Source of the DNA: Pseudomonadota bacterium
Lineage (GTDB): Bacteria; Desulfobacterota; Desulfovibrionia; Desulfovibrionales; Desulfovibrionaceae
NCBI GenBank assembly: GCA_023435825.1
Contig: JAEZMB010000005.1
Coordinates: 1 to 64,000 of the forward strand
Reading direction: 5' to 3'
Length of the DNA stretch: 64,000 nucleotides
Below the pieces are notes generated by a model, which made no database searches, was not told the DNA's origin, and saw nothing but the letters and a program-made list of their open reading frames with translations. Each line of letters starts with the position of its first letter. Within the stretch, counting starts at the first letter, position 1. Shown here in pieces: positions 27,150-35,876 of the stretch. The position numbers and the translations under genes were made by a program.

Positions 27150-28558
27150 GCACGTCCTCCCTGAAGGCGCTTAAGCCGGCGGGCAAGGGCCTTGAACCGC
27201 CGGGAGAAAGGCCGGGCCAGCCCCGGGAACTCCCGGCAGCGCAGGAAACGGCCCACCGGCGCGTCCGGGGCCACGGCCGCGACCTCGCGCAGCTTGGGGT
27301 CAAACAGGCGGCCGACGGCGGCCGCGCCGCCAAACAGGAGCGGATGCCGGGCCAGCAGGCTAAAGGCCGCCACCGGCAGATCGGTTTCAGTCTCCGAAAC
27401 ACGGCGGCGCAGCTTCTGGAGCAGGGCCGGATGGTCGATGCCGGCCGGGCAGGCTTCGGAACAAGCGGCGCAGTGGGTGCAGGCAAACGGCTGGCGCGGA
27501 TCGCCGGGGTTGTCCTTCAAAAGCGGCGAGATGACCGAACCCATGGGGCCGGGGTAGACCGTGCCGTAGGCGTGGCCGCCAACGCTCTGGTAGACCGGGC
27601 AGACGTTGAGGCAGGCCCCGCAGCGGATGCAGCGCAGGATGGAGCGCAGCTTGGGATCGGCCAGGATGTCCGAGCGGCCGTTGTCCAGGATGACCAGATG
27701 CATTTCCCTGGGGCCGTCGCGTTCGCCCTCGCGCCGCGCGCCGGTGAAAAAGGACAGATGCACCGGCAGCGTCTGGCCGGTGGCGGCCGGCGGCAGGATG
27801 TCCAGGACCACGGCGGCGTCGGCCAGGGTCTCCACCACTTTTTCCAGGGTCATGAGCGCAATGTGGATGGGCGGGCAGGAGCCGGAAAGCCGGATGTTGC
27901 CCTCGTTTTCCAGCACCGTCACCGTGCCGGTTTCGGCGATGGCGATGTTGCAGCCGGTGATGCCGGCGTCGGCGGCCAGAAACTTCTGGCGCAGGCTGTC
28001 CCGGGCGATGCGGGTCATCTCCGGGATGTCGGTGCTGGTGCGGCCGAACTTGCGGGCGAACAGGTCGGAGACCTGCTCCTTGGACACGTGCAGGGCCGGA
28101 GCCAGGATATGCGAGGGGCGCTGGCCGGCCAGCTGGATGATGTACTCGCCAAGGTCGGTCTCCACGGCCTCGATGCCAGCGGCTTGGAGCACCTCGTTGA
28201 GCCCCATCTCCTCGCTCACCATGGACTTGCCCTTGACCACGAGCTTCACTCCGCGCTCGGACAGGATGCCGGCCACAAGGGTGGCGGCCGTCTCGGCCGT
28301 TTCGGCGTAGTGCACCCGGCCCCCGGCGGCGACGACGCTGGCTTCCAGCTTTTCCAGCAGCTCCGGCAGCTTGGCCAGGGTCTTGTCGCGCACGGCCACG
28401 GCCCGGGCCTGGCGCTCGGGGAAATCGGGCATGGCATTGACCGAACGCTGGCGCAGCACGCGGATGTGGCCGATGGCCTTGTGGAGGATGGCCCGGCTTT
28501 GGCGGTCGCCAAGGGCCTTGGCCGAAGCCTTGGCGAAATCGTGGGCGGTCTTGGTCAT
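27146..28558 (-). CDS. lutB: LUD-domain iron-sulfur protein, lactate utilisation LutB type
   Basis: Iron-sulfur subunit of the L-lactate oxidation complex. The 470 aa protein has an N-terminal LUD domain (about 60-300; VVKGKSMVSEEMGLNE, GCNIAIAETGTV, NEGNIRLSG) and a C-terminal ferredoxin domain with CIRCGACLNVCPVY and CTHCAACSEACPAG, binding two [4Fe-4S] clusters, then a ~120 residue tail. It overlaps lutA and lutC by 4 bases on each side, so all three are made in step. In sulfate reducers this system feeds electrons from lactate to the respiratory chain (family knowledge). Confidence 0.93.
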   Translation of the reverse strand: MTKTAHDFAKASAKALGDRQSRAILHKAIGHIRVLRQRSVNAMPDFPERQARAVAVRDKTLAKLPELLEKLEASVVAAGGRVHYAETAETAATLVAGILSERGVKLVVKGKSMVSEEMGLNEVLQAAGIEAVETDLGEYIIQLAGQRPSHILAPALHVSKEQVSDLFARKFGRTSTDIPEMTRIARDSLRQKFLAADAGITGCNIAIAETGTVTVLENEGNIRLSGSCPPIHIALMTLEKVVETLADAAVVLDILPPAATGQTLPVHLSFFTGARREGERDGPREMHLVILDNGRSDILADPKLRSILRCIRCGACLNVCPVYQSVGGHAYGTVYPGPMGSVISPLLKDNPGDPRQPFACTHCAACSEACPAGIDHPALLQKLRRRVSETETDLPVAAFSLLARHPLLFGGAAAVGRLFDPKLREVAAVAPDAPVGRFLRCREFPGLARPFSRRFKALARRLKRLQGGRA

Positions 28559-29277
28559 ATGCCCTCCCCGGCCAGGACCTCGGCCAGATGCAGGGCCCTT
28601 ATCGGCAGGTCGCGTTTGGCCATGGCCGAAGCGATGTTGAGCAGGCAGCTCGGCTCGGCGGTGATGACCGCCTCGGCGCCGCTGGCCACGATGTCGTCGA
28701 TTTTTTCCGCGACAATGGCTTCACTGGCTTCGGGATAGTCGATGCTAAATGCCCCGCCAAAGCCGCAGCAGCGCTCGGGCCGGGCCAGGGGAGTCAGCGT
28801 CAGGCCGGCGACCTTGGCCAACAGCGCCTCGGTGGCCGATCCGGCCCCGAGCACCCGGGTGGTCTGGCAGGAGGCGTGCAGGGCGGCGGTCAGGTCGCAG
28901 CGCGCCCCGAGGTCGGTCAGCCCCAGGCGTTCGACCAGGAACTGCCCCAGTTCGAAGGTCTTGGCGGCGACTTGGGCGGCCTGTTCCCGAAACGGGTCGT
29001 CCTCGGCGAAAAGCGAGGGATAGCGGCGCACCATGGCCGTGCAGGAACCCGAGGGACACACCACAACCGGCGCGTCCTGAAAAATTTCCACAAACCGTCG
29101 GGCCAGGGGCCGCACGAGGTCGGCCCGGCCGCGCTTGTAGGCGAACTGGCCGCAACAGGTCTGGCCCTTGGGCAGCATCGGCGTCACGCCGGCCCGGACC
29201 AAAACGGCCGTTGTCGCCTCGCCAACGTGCGGCAACACGTGTTCGACCAGACAGGGGATGAAAAGAAACGCTTCCAC
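28555..29277 (-). CDS. lutA: CCG-domain protein, lactate utilisation LutA type
   Basis: Heterodisulfide-reductase-like subunit of the L-lactate oxidation complex. The 240 aa protein contains two cysteine-rich CCG domains: LPKGQTCCGQFAYKRGR in the first half and LARPERCCGFGGAFSID in the second, plus PSGSC and HASCQTTR that complete the cluster ligands. The start is GTG at 29277, chosen because AAGGAGGG lies 7 bases before it; an earlier TTG would sit upstream of that site. First gene of lutABC. A perfect palindrome 40 bases upstream may control the operon. Confidence 0.92.
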   Translation of the reverse strand: MEAFLFIPCLVEHVLPHVGEATTAVLVRAGVTPMLPKGQTCCGQFAYKRGRADLVRPLARRFVEIFQDAPVVVCPSGSCTAMVRRYPSLFAEDDPFREQAAQVAAKTFELGQFLVERLGLTDLGARCDLTAALHASCQTTRVLGAGSATEALLAKVAGLTLTPLARPERCCGFGGAFSIDYPEASEAIVAEKIDDIVASGAEAVITAEPSCLLNIASAMAKRDLPIRALHLAEVLAGEGI

Positions 29278-29317
29278 GAAAAGCCCTCCTTGCAACGGGG
29301 CGACACCTTACGCTTTA

Positions 29318-29330
29318 GACCCGTCGGGTC
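29318..29330. promoter_or_regulatory. Palindrome upstream of lutABC, possible operator
   Basis: GACCCG-T-CGGGTC is a perfect inverted repeat about 40 bases upstream of lutA and 90 bases upstream of the divergent citrate synthase gene. A TTGACC on the minus strand overlaps it. Placement fits an operator for either gene; the cognate regulator is unknown. Confidence 0.35.
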
Positions 29331-29419
29331 AAGGCCGTGGGCGGCTTCCCGGCCCGCCCGCTTTACAGGAAGGGGCGTCCGTTGCTATGGACACCCGTTG
29401 CAACAGATAAGGAAGCGCC

Positions 29420-30715
29420 ATGAACGAAGCACCCACCGCCACCTTGACCTATGACGGCAAGACGGTCGAAATTCCTGTCATCATTGGTGATCACGTCGAA
29501 AAAGCCCTGGATGTGCGCAAGCTGCGCGCCCAGACCGGCTGGATCACTTTTGATCCCGGCTACGCCAACACGGCGGCCTGCAAGTCGGCCATCACCCATA
29601 TCGACGGCGAAAATGGCGTGGTGCTCTATCGCGGCTACGACCTCGAAGAGCTGGCCGAAAAGGCCACCTTCGTGGAAACGGCCATGCTCATCATGTTCGG
29701 CGAGCTGCCGACCCGGGCCGAGCGCGAGGAATTCCGCATCATGCTGCGCGACCAGGAGCTGCTGCACGAGGATCTGCTGAGCCACCTCGACGGCTTTCCG
29801 CCCAACGGCCACCCCATGTCCATCCTCTCGGCCATGATCAACGCCATGGGCAGCTACTATCCCGAGCTCTACGACATCGGCTCGCCCGAGGACTTCCGGC
29901 TTGCCGCCGCCAAGATCCTCAGCAAGGTGCGCACCATCGCCGCCTTCTCCTACCGCAAATCCCAGGGGTTGCCGCTTAACTACCCCAACCCCAACCTGGA
30001 TTACTGCCGCAACTTCCTGCACATGATGTTCTCGGTGCCGTTTTGGACCTACCAGGCCCCGGACCCGGTGGTGCGGGCGCTGAGCATCTACATGCTGTGC
30101 CACGCCGACCAGGCGCTCGACACCTCCTGCGCCACGGTGCGCATGGTCGGCTCAAGCCAGGCCAACCTGTTCGCCAGCGTGTCGTCGGGCATCTGCGCCC
30201 TGTGGGGCCGCCAGCACGGCGGGGCCAGCTCGGCGGCGCTGACCATGTTCGAGGACGTGGTGGCCGGGCGCACCACCGTGGAACGCATCTTCGAGGCCTC
30301 CAAGACCAGCGCCGGCCGCCTCATGGGCTTTGGCCAGCGGCTTTTCCACGTGGAAGACCCGCGCGCCCGCATCATCAAGCGCACCTACCAGAATCTCGTG
30401 AAAAACGGCTACGCCAAACGTGACGCTTTCCACGACATCGCCCTGGAAATCGAGGAGCGCGCCCTGGCCGACGAGTATTTCGCCTCGCGCCAGCTCTTCC
30501 CCAACACCAACTTCTACGCCAGCCTCCTGCTGCGGGCCATCAACATCCCGCCGCGCATGTTCCCGGTCATCACCGCCATCGGCAACATGCCCGGCTGGAT
30601 CGCTCACTGGAACGAGGAAACCCACTCCCCGGACCAGCGCATCCACCGGCCGCGCCAGGTCTACATGGGCCGCAAGCGCCACGCCTACACGCCCATGGAG
30701 AAGCGCAAGTCCTGA
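29420..30715 (+). CDS. gltA: Citrate synthase (Si-type, GltA)
   Basis: Condenses oxaloacetate and acetyl-CoA to citrate. The 431 aa protein is the ~430-residue Gram-negative type II form: an N-terminal beta region (TWITFDPGY-like GWITFDPGYANTAA), the GYDLEELAE motif, catalytic His in HADQALDTSCATVRMVGSS and in the LWGRQHGGAS block, and Asp in the FGQRLFHVEDPRA block. AAGGA precedes the ATG. It is divergent from lutABC. Some Desulfovibrio instead use Re-citrate synthase, so this choice is informative. No other TCA gene is adjacent. Confidence 0.95.
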   Translation: MNEAPTATLTYDGKTVEIPVIIGDHVEKALDVRKLRAQTGWITFDPGYANTAACKSAITHIDGENGVVLYRGYDLEELAEKATFVETAMLIMFGELPTRAEREEFRIMLRDQELLHEDLLSHLDGFPPNGHPMSILSAMINAMGSYYPELYDIGSPEDFRLAAAKILSKVRTIAAFSYRKSQGLPLNYPNPNLDYCRNFLHMMFSVPFWTYQAPDPVVRALSIYMLCHADQALDTSCATVRMVGSSQANLFASVSSGICALWGRQHGGASSAALTMFEDVVAGRTTVERIFEASKTSAGRLMGFGQRLFHVEDPRARIIKRTYQNLVKNGYAKRDAFHDIALEIEERALADEYFASRQLFPNTNFYASLLLRAINIPPRMFPVITAIGNMPGWIAHWNEETHSPDQRIHRPRQVYMGRKRHAYTPMEKRKS

Positions 30716-30741
30716 TTTCCATGCCCTCGCAGGATACCCGT

Positions 30742-30775
30742 TCGGCCGACGCGCCCCGGCAAAGGCGTCGGCCGA
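30742..30775 (+). terminator. Hairpin after citrate synthase
   Basis: TCGGCCGACGC and GCGTCGGCCGA form an 11-bp stem with a 12-base loop about 27 bases after the gltA stop. There is no U-run, so factor-independent termination is uncertain. Confidence 0.4.
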
Positions 30776-30916
30776 CGCCCCAAAACGGCACGCCCGCCCC
30801 GGCCGTTGCCGACCTTCCTTTTCGGACCATGCCCCGGCGCTGTCTCGGCCGGATCGCCCATTCCCCGGCCCTGCCAAACCGCCGCCAAGCCCGTGCTGGC
30901 GGCCCGGAGATCGTTC

Positions 30917-33607
30917 ATGCGCCCTCACCGTCTCCCGTTGCTGTGCTGTCTGCTCCTGACCCTGCTCCTGGCTGTCCCGACAGTCCGGGCCGCCCAGGAC
31001 GCCCCGGCCGCCGCCCCGGACAAACCCGCCGAGACCGTCAAAACGCCGGACAAGCCGGCCGACAAACCGGCCGACGCCGCCGCCCAGGCCGATGCCCCCA
31101 AGGCGGCGGACAAGCCCACGGCCGAGGGCGTCAAAGACACGCCCAAACCCGACGACAAGCCGGCGGACAAAGCTGCGGACAAGCCCGCGCCCAAGGAAAC
31201 CGACAAACCGGCGGACAAGCCGGCCCCGGCCAAGACGGGCGACAAAGCCGCCGACAAGCCCGCCGACAAACAAGGCGCGGCCAAGGCTGGCGACAAAGCC
31301 GCCGACAAAAACGGCGACAAGACCGAGGCCGAGGCCGACGCCCCCAAGGACTGGCAGGTGCTGCTCTCCATCCACCAGGAATCGGTGATGCAGCAGGCGG
31401 CCCGGTTCAAGTCCATGGAAGAGCTTTTGCCCAAAAACGTGCGCAAGTTCCGCGCCGAGCTCTCGGCCCTGGAAGGCAAGCTCGACGAACTGGGACTCAT
31501 CATCAGCCTGTCCGGCGGCAACCCCTGGGAACTGCGGGCCGTGCTGGGGGATTTCGCCCGCCTGCGCCGGGCCGTGGAGACGCTTATCGCGCCGTCCCAG
31601 GAAAGCCGTGACGAGCTCGACAAGATCGCTTCCCGCCTGGATTCCCTCAAGGAGGAATTCGCCAAGCGCCTGGAGGACAACCCCGAGCCGCACATCGCCG
31701 ACGCCATCGGCTACTACCTGCGCTACATCAAGGGCGTGCGCGCCTCATTGAGCAACGTGCGCAACGCCCAGGAAAAAGAACTCGGCCCGGCCCGGGAGCT
31801 GCTCGCCGCCCTGGACAAGGCCGAGGAAGCGCTGCGCCAAAAAATCCCCAAGGCCTGGAAGGCCTACTACTTCACGGCCTCAAACGAACTCTTTTCCCAG
31901 AAAGCCTGGAACGATCTGGAAAACCGGTTCCAGCACTGGCTGAAGTCCAACACGTCCATGTGGCGTTCCCTGACCCAGGGATCGGACGCGGCCCGGGCCC
32001 AGGCCTCCGGCATCCGAGCCGGCATGGCCTTGGCAGTGCTGCTCGTGGTCGCCGGCATCGCTATCAGCCGGCTGCGCCGCCGTTTTCCCGACCTCTACGC
32101 CCCGGGCCGTCTGCGGCTGGTCTGCCTGCTGGCCGGCGGCGGCCTCATCCTGCACTGGGTGGCTGCCGGCGCGCCGCTGCTGCTCCAGGAGATCGGCAAC
32201 ATTCTGGCCGAAATCCTGCTCGCCGCCGGACTGGCCACCTTCTCGCGCTATCTGGCCGAGGCCTCGGGCGCGGCCACGCCCGGCGCGGGCAATCCCCTGC
32301 GGGGCCTTTGGGCCATGTTCTCCCTGGGGCTTTTGCTGCAGATCGCCGACATCCCCGAGCCGGCCCTGACCACGGTGTGGATCGTGCTGCTGGCCGCCTT
32401 TCTGCTCCTTTACGGCGGTTTCATGCGCCGTTACGCCGGGCCGCTCAAACTGTTTTGCCGGGCCACGCCGGCCCTGACCATGGGGCTGGCCGTCATGGCG
32501 GCCCTGGGTTGGCAGCATCTGTCGGTGCTGGCCCTGGCCGGCTGGTTCCTGCTGTTGGCCGCCGTGCAGATCGGGGCCGGACTGTCGCGCATCGTCACCG
32601 CCTGGCAGGCCCGGGCCGGCCAGGAAGGCGCTTCAGCGCTGACCCGGGCCATGGTTTCGGGCCTGGGGTTTCCGCTGATTTTCCTGTCGCTGTTCCTGCT
32701 GGTCCTCTACTGGTTCTCCACCGAACTGGGCGGCCAGGAACTGTTCATGGAAGCCGTGGGCTTCACCGTGACCATCGGCACGGTGTCGGTGACGCTGGGC
32801 CGGCTGGCGCTTATTCTCACCGGCTTTTTCGTCACCCGCTCCACCCTTTTCGCCGTGCGCTCCTTCATCAAGGATCTGCCGCGCCTGCGCCCGGGCATTG
32901 ATCCGGGCGTGCGCGACGTGCTGGAAACCACCTCGCTGTACGTGCTGTGGGGCGTCTACATCCTCATCTCGCTGTTCCTGCTCGGCTTCTCCTTCACCAG
33001 CCTGGCGGTGGTCGCCGGCGGCTTGTCCGTCGGCATCGGCTTTGGCCTGCAAAACATCGTCAACAACTTCGTGGCCGGCCTGATCCTGCTTTTCGGCCGC
33101 TCCATCCAGGCCGGGGACACCATCCAGATCGACGCCATCTGGGGGCAAGTGCGCAAGGTCAACATCCGCAACACCGTTGTCCAGACCTTTGACAACGCCA
33201 CGCTGTTCGTGCCCAACTCCGATCTCATCAGCGGCAAGCTCGTCAACTGGACCCACCGCGACCCGACGGTGCGCCGGGAGATCACCATCGGCGTGGCCTA
33301 CGGCTCCAACACCGAGAAGGTGCGTCAAATCCTTCTGGATGCCGTGACCGGCCACGAACATGTGTTAAAAACTCCCGCCCCGTCGGTGCAGTTCACCAAC
33401 TTTGGCGAGAGTTCCCTGGACTTCAAGCTGCTGTTTTGGGTGGACAACGTCAATGCCGCCGTGGGCACCACCTCCGACATCCGCTTCGCCATCGACCGGC
33501 GTTTCCGCGAGGTCGGCATCGACATCCCCTTCCCCCAGCGGGAGGTGCGCATCGTGGCCGGTACGGGCGACCCGGTCCAGGCCGCGGCCAGCGCGGGCGC
33601 GGACTAG
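30917..33607 (+). CDS. Large MscS-family mechanosensitive channel with Lys/Asp/Pro/Ala-rich N-terminus
   Basis: Probable osmotic-stress channel of the large MscS/MscK kind, 896 aa. A signal peptide (MRPHRLPLLCCLLLTLLLAV, cut near VRA) leads to about 115 residues of low-complexity DKPADKP-type repeats, then a helical periplasmic region (about 150-355), roughly ten membrane helices, and the MscS pore helix/beta domain with VVAGGLSVGIGFGLQNIVNNF and FGRSIQAGDTIQID. The TM3b-like Gly/Ala spacing is typical. ATG 30917 is preferred over upstream frames because GGAG precedes it and the signal peptide starts there. A lipoprotein and bactofilin follow. Confidence 0.9.
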   Translation: MRPHRLPLLCCLLLTLLLAVPTVRAAQDAPAAAPDKPAETVKTPDKPADKPADAAAQADAPKAADKPTAEGVKDTPKPDDKPADKAADKPAPKETDKPADKPAPAKTGDKAADKPADKQGAAKAGDKAADKNGDKTEAEADAPKDWQVLLSIHQESVMQQAARFKSMEELLPKNVRKFRAELSALEGKLDELGLIISLSGGNPWELRAVLGDFARLRRAVETLIAPSQESRDELDKIASRLDSLKEEFAKRLEDNPEPHIADAIGYYLRYIKGVRASLSNVRNAQEKELGPARELLAALDKAEEALRQKIPKAWKAYYFTASNELFSQKAWNDLENRFQHWLKSNTSMWRSLTQGSDAARAQASGIRAGMALAVLLVVAGIAISRLRRRFPDLYAPGRLRLVCLLAGGGLILHWVAAGAPLLLQEIGNILAEILLAAGLATFSRYLAEASGAATPGAGNPLRGLWAMFSLGLLLQIADIPEPALTTVWIVLLAAFLLLYGGFMRRYAGPLKLFCRATPALTMGLAVMAALGWQHLSVLALAGWFLLLAAVQIGAGLSRIVTAWQARAGQEGASALTRAMVSGLGFPLIFLSLFLLVLYWFSTELGGQELFMEAVGFTVTIGTVSVTLGRLALILTGFFVTRSTLFAVRSFIKDLPRLRPGIDPGVRDVLETTSLYVLWGVYILISLFLLGFSFTSLAVVAGGLSVGIGFGLQNIVNNFVAGLILLFGRSIQAGDTIQIDAIWGQVRKVNIRNTVVQTFDNATLFVPNSDLISGKLVNWTHRDPTVRREITIGVAYGSNTEKVRQILLDAVTGHEHVLKTPAPSVQFTNFGESSLDFKLLFWVDNVNAAVGTTSDIRFAIDRRFREVGIDIPFPQREVRIVAGTGDPVQAAASAGAD
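31018..31330 (+). repeat. In-frame low-complexity repeat coding for KPADKPADK-type peptide
   Basis: The segment codes for irregular iterations of D/K/P/A tetra- and pentapeptides (DKPADKPAD, DKAADKPAPKETDKPADK). Codons for the same residue vary (gac/aaa/aag; ccg/ccc), so the repeat is conserved at peptide level rather than a recent DNA slippage product. Confidence 0.75.
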
Positions 33608-33754
33608 ACCGCTGCATGCCCCGTCGGGCGGCCCTGGGCGTGCCTCGCCCCGGGCCGCTACGACCTTCCCTGGCCCGGCCCGCCGCCTTGGCGACGGGCA
33701 TTTGCACGGGACAGGCGGACAGTTTTCTGATACGGCTCAAAAAAAGGACGCCGC

Positions 33755-34036
33755 ATGAACCGAAGAGTCCTGCCCCTGGCCTGCCTGGTCCTGGCCCTGG
33801 CCGTCGCGCCCGGCTGCAAGAAGACCAAGAGCGCGCCGCCGGCCATGCCGCAATACGACGCCCTCGAACCCGGCCCTGGCGCCAATCCCCTGGAGATCGA
33901 GCGCTACCGCCTGGAACAGGAGAAGCGGACCCTGTCCGAGAATTTGAGCGACAACCTCGACCGCATCCAGCGCATCAACGCCCGCCTCATCCAGATCAAC
34001 ATCGAACTGCAGCGCCAGACCAATCCGCATTACTGA
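33755..34036 (+). CDS. Small putative lipoprotein with C-terminal coiled coil
   Basis: 93 aa. Signal peptide MNRRVLPLACLVLALAV ends in a lipobox-like VAPGC (Cys about 21), followed by KKTKSAPP and a charged helix (about 45-90) with heptad-like spacing (LEQEKRTLSENLSDNLDRI). AAGGA lies before the ATG. It is placed 31 bases ahead of the bactofilin gene, so the two are probably co-transcribed. I do not recognise a named family; an envelope-anchored scaffold is an inference. Confidence 0.7.
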   Translation: MNRRVLPLACLVLALAVAPGCKKTKSAPPAMPQYDALEPGPGANPLEIERYRLEQEKRTLSENLSDNLDRIQRINARLIQINIELQRQTNPHY

Positions 34037-34067
34037 TGCCGCCCGCGCCAGCCAAGGACCCAGACCC

Positions 34068-34505
34068 ATGTTCGGATTCTCGTCGAAGAAAAAGCCCCGC
34101 CTGGACGCCATCACCGCCTTTCTCGGGGCCGGAACCCAGTATCATGGCCAGTTCAATTTCCAGGGCGTCGTGCGTATCGACGGCGGCGTCATCGGCGACA
34201 TCATCTCCGACGGCGTGCTGGTGCTCGGCGAGGAAGGGCAGGTCGAGGGCAGCATCAGCGTGGGCGAACTCATCGCCAGCGGCAGCGTGCGCGGCGACGT
34301 CACGGCCAGCCGGCGCGTCATCCTCAACAAGACGGCCAGACTGACCGGCAACATCCAGACCCCGTCGGTGGTCATCGAGGACGGGGCCATGCTCAACGGC
34401 CAACTGCGCATGACCGAGGCCGAGGCCGTGATTCTGGCCGAGGGCGTCGCTCCCTGCGCCCTGCCCGGGCAGCCGGCCGACGACGTCACGGAAACGACGT
34501 CATGA
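34068..34505 (+). CDS. Bactofilin-family cytoskeletal protein
   Basis: 145 aa polymer-forming protein (bactofilin/DUF583) that builds filaments at the membrane and often positions cell-wall enzymes. The central region repeats short beta-strand turns (FQGVVRIDGGVIGDI, GQVEGSISVGELIASG, GSVRGDVTASRRVIL, ARLTGNIQTPSVVIED), the triangular beta-helix pattern of the family. Short N- and C-terminal tails are as usual. Usual partners are M23 peptidases; here the neighbours are a lipoprotein and a mechanosensitive channel. Confidence 0.88.
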   Translation: MFGFSSKKKPRLDAITAFLGAGTQYHGQFNFQGVVRIDGGVIGDIISDGVLVLGEEGQVEGSISVGELIASGSVRGDVTASRRVILNKTARLTGNIQTPSVVIEDGAMLNGQLRMTEAEAVILAEGVAPCALPGQPADDVTETTS

Positions 34506-34581
34506 AGGGGTTGCCAAAAGGGCCTCGTCCGATTAATGGCAAAACGCCGTCACCCGCCCCCGTTTAAGGAGTCCCGTCCCC

Positions 34582-34809
34582 ATGGGCCAATTTTTCCCCG
34601 ATGCCGACCAGTTTCCCCTTGAAGACCAGATCAAGCACCTTGGCGACGACGAGTTGCTCGATTTCTGGGAAGAGACCCAGTACATTGAGCGTATGCTCGT
34701 GGAAGAGGAAAATCCCGAAGCCGACCATTCCCAAGAGTACGAACGGGTGATCCTCCAAGAGCTGATGCTGCGCACCTGCCGCCGCCGCGCCCTGGTTAGC
34801 GAACGCTAG
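34582..34809 (+). CDS. Small acidic protein of unknown function
   Basis: 75 aa, Glu/Asp-rich, with no signal or membrane helix: sequence blocks such as LGDDELLDFWEET and VILQELMLRT suggest two to three helices. AAGGAG precedes the ATG, and coding bias matches the neighbours, so it is a real gene. It follows the bactofilin by 76 bases on the same strand. I do not recognise it. Confidence 0.7.
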   Translation: MGQFFPDADQFPLEDQIKHLGDDELLDFWEETQYIERMLVEEENPEADHSQEYERVILQELMLRTCRRRALVSER

Positions 34810-35029
34810 CCCGGGGCGTCGCCGCTCTGGCGCGAAAGCCGCGCCGGTGCTTCGCCCGTTTTCCTGTCCCGCTCCATCTCTGCACTTCCTTTCTTTTGTC
34901 ACGCGCATGTTGACGGCAATGGGTTGGCCCGAAAGGGTTCGCTCGCACTTCGTCACGCCCTCGCGGCGGCGCGGCGCCAGTATCCCCATGGGGATTTCTT
35001 GCCGACAACGATTCTGTCCAGGGCAAAAT

Positions 35030-35341
35030 CTAGGCGCAGGGACTGGACCGCTCAAGCGGCTCCACGGCCAGCCGAAAACCCATGCTCCGCAACAAAGCCG
35101 TCAGGCTACGCAATTCGGGATTACCCCGCTTAGATAAGGTCCGATAAAGCTGCGTGGCGTTGAGTTCTGAGGCCTTGGCCACGGCAGAGACACCGCCAAC
35201 CGCCTTGGCCATCTGCCGCAGCGTCACCAGCAATTCCCCCTGATCGCCATCGGCCAAGATCGCGTTGAGGGTGGCCGCCGCCGCCGCCGGATCGTCGCGG
35301 AACAGTTCCACCATAGCGTCGTCATGGCTACGGTCTTTCAT
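35030..35341 (-). CDS. HigA-type antitoxin (probable)
   Basis: 103 aa protein with a C-terminal helix-turn-helix (AKAVGGVSAVAKASELNATQ) followed by LYRTLSKRGNPELRSLTALL and FRLAVEPL, the layout of addiction-module antidotes paired with HigB-like killers. The start at 35341 has AAGGAG about 10 bases upstream; earlier in-frame codons would run into the toxin gene. It lies 13 bases after the toxin gene, in toxin-first order as in higBA. It would neutralise the toxin and repress the operon. Confidence 0.85.
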   Translation of the reverse strand: MKDRSHDDAMVELFRDDPAAAAATLNAILADGDQGELLVTLRQMAKAVGGVSAVAKASELNATQLYRTLSKRGNPELRSLTALLRSMGFRLAVEPLERSSPCA

Positions 35342-35354
35342 CTCGTGCACTCCT

Positions 35355-35678
35355 TCAATCCTTACGGTTCCGCCAGTCCCACCAGCAGGCGCACGCTCGA
35401 TCAATATCGGCGTTCTGCGTCCGCTTAGTACCGCCGCAAAGCAGCAACATCATCGTCTTGCCCGACTGGGCGTAATACACGCGATAGCCAGGCCCTACGT
35501 CGATCCGCAACTCGAACACCCCGTCGCGCACCGGCTTGCAATCACCGAACTGACCTTGCTCCAAGCGGTTTAAACGCCGAATAATCGCAACCTTGGCGGT
35601 CATGTCGCGCAGCTTTCGCAACCACTCGTCTATCAGGTCTTTGCCGTCAGGGGCGAGGTAGTGGCGTATCTCGAACAT
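35355..35678 (-). CDS. RelE/HigB-type toxin, phage Gp49-like
   Basis: 107 aa. The pattern WLRKLRDMTAKVAIIRRLNRLEQGQFGD read in blocks, then GVFELRIDVGPGYRVYY and MMLLLCGGTKRTQ, is that of addiction-module killer proteins of the RelE/HigB superfamily (mRNA interferases). The C-terminus departs from the common KADI...YW ending: it reads QNADIDRAC with a Trp-rich tail. It heads the toxin-antitoxin pair. The AT-rich leader upstream contrasts with the flanking genes and supports acquisition. Confidence 0.85.
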   Translation of the reverse strand: MFEIRHYLAPDGKDLIDEWLRKLRDMTAKVAIIRRLNRLEQGQFGDCKPVRDGVFELRIDVGPGYRVYYAQSGKTMMLLLCGGTKRTQNADIDRACACWWDWRNRKD

Positions 35679-35756
35679 GAAACTAAATTCGTTTTTAAAC
35701 GAGTACTTGTCAAGAGCGTTTTAGCCACTCTTCCACTGATGAGACGACTATTTGTT

Positions 35757-35876
35757 TATGCCTGACAGGAGGCAGGCCGCATCTGGTTACTTAACTAGGC
35801 GCGAAGAAACGGCTTATCCGGCCACGAAATAAACCAGGGTCTTGCGAATTTTTCCGTGGTCTATCAGTCAGGCATA
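35757..35876. repeat. Inverted repeat bounding a 120-bp segment upstream of the toxin
   Basis: TATGCCTGAC (35757-35766) and GTCAGGCATA (35867-35876) are perfect 10-base inverted repeats flanking ~100 bases without a gene; GGCCG and CGGCC inside also pair. The segment is AT-richer than its surroundings. It may be a small mobile-element remnant or recombination site. Confidence 0.4.

Noticed and set aside
35757..35876. Integron attC site next to the toxin-antitoxin genes
   Set aside because: The ends pair, but they do not match the GTTRRRY/RYYYAAC core boxes and no integrase or cassette array is present; kept only as an unexplained inverted repeat.
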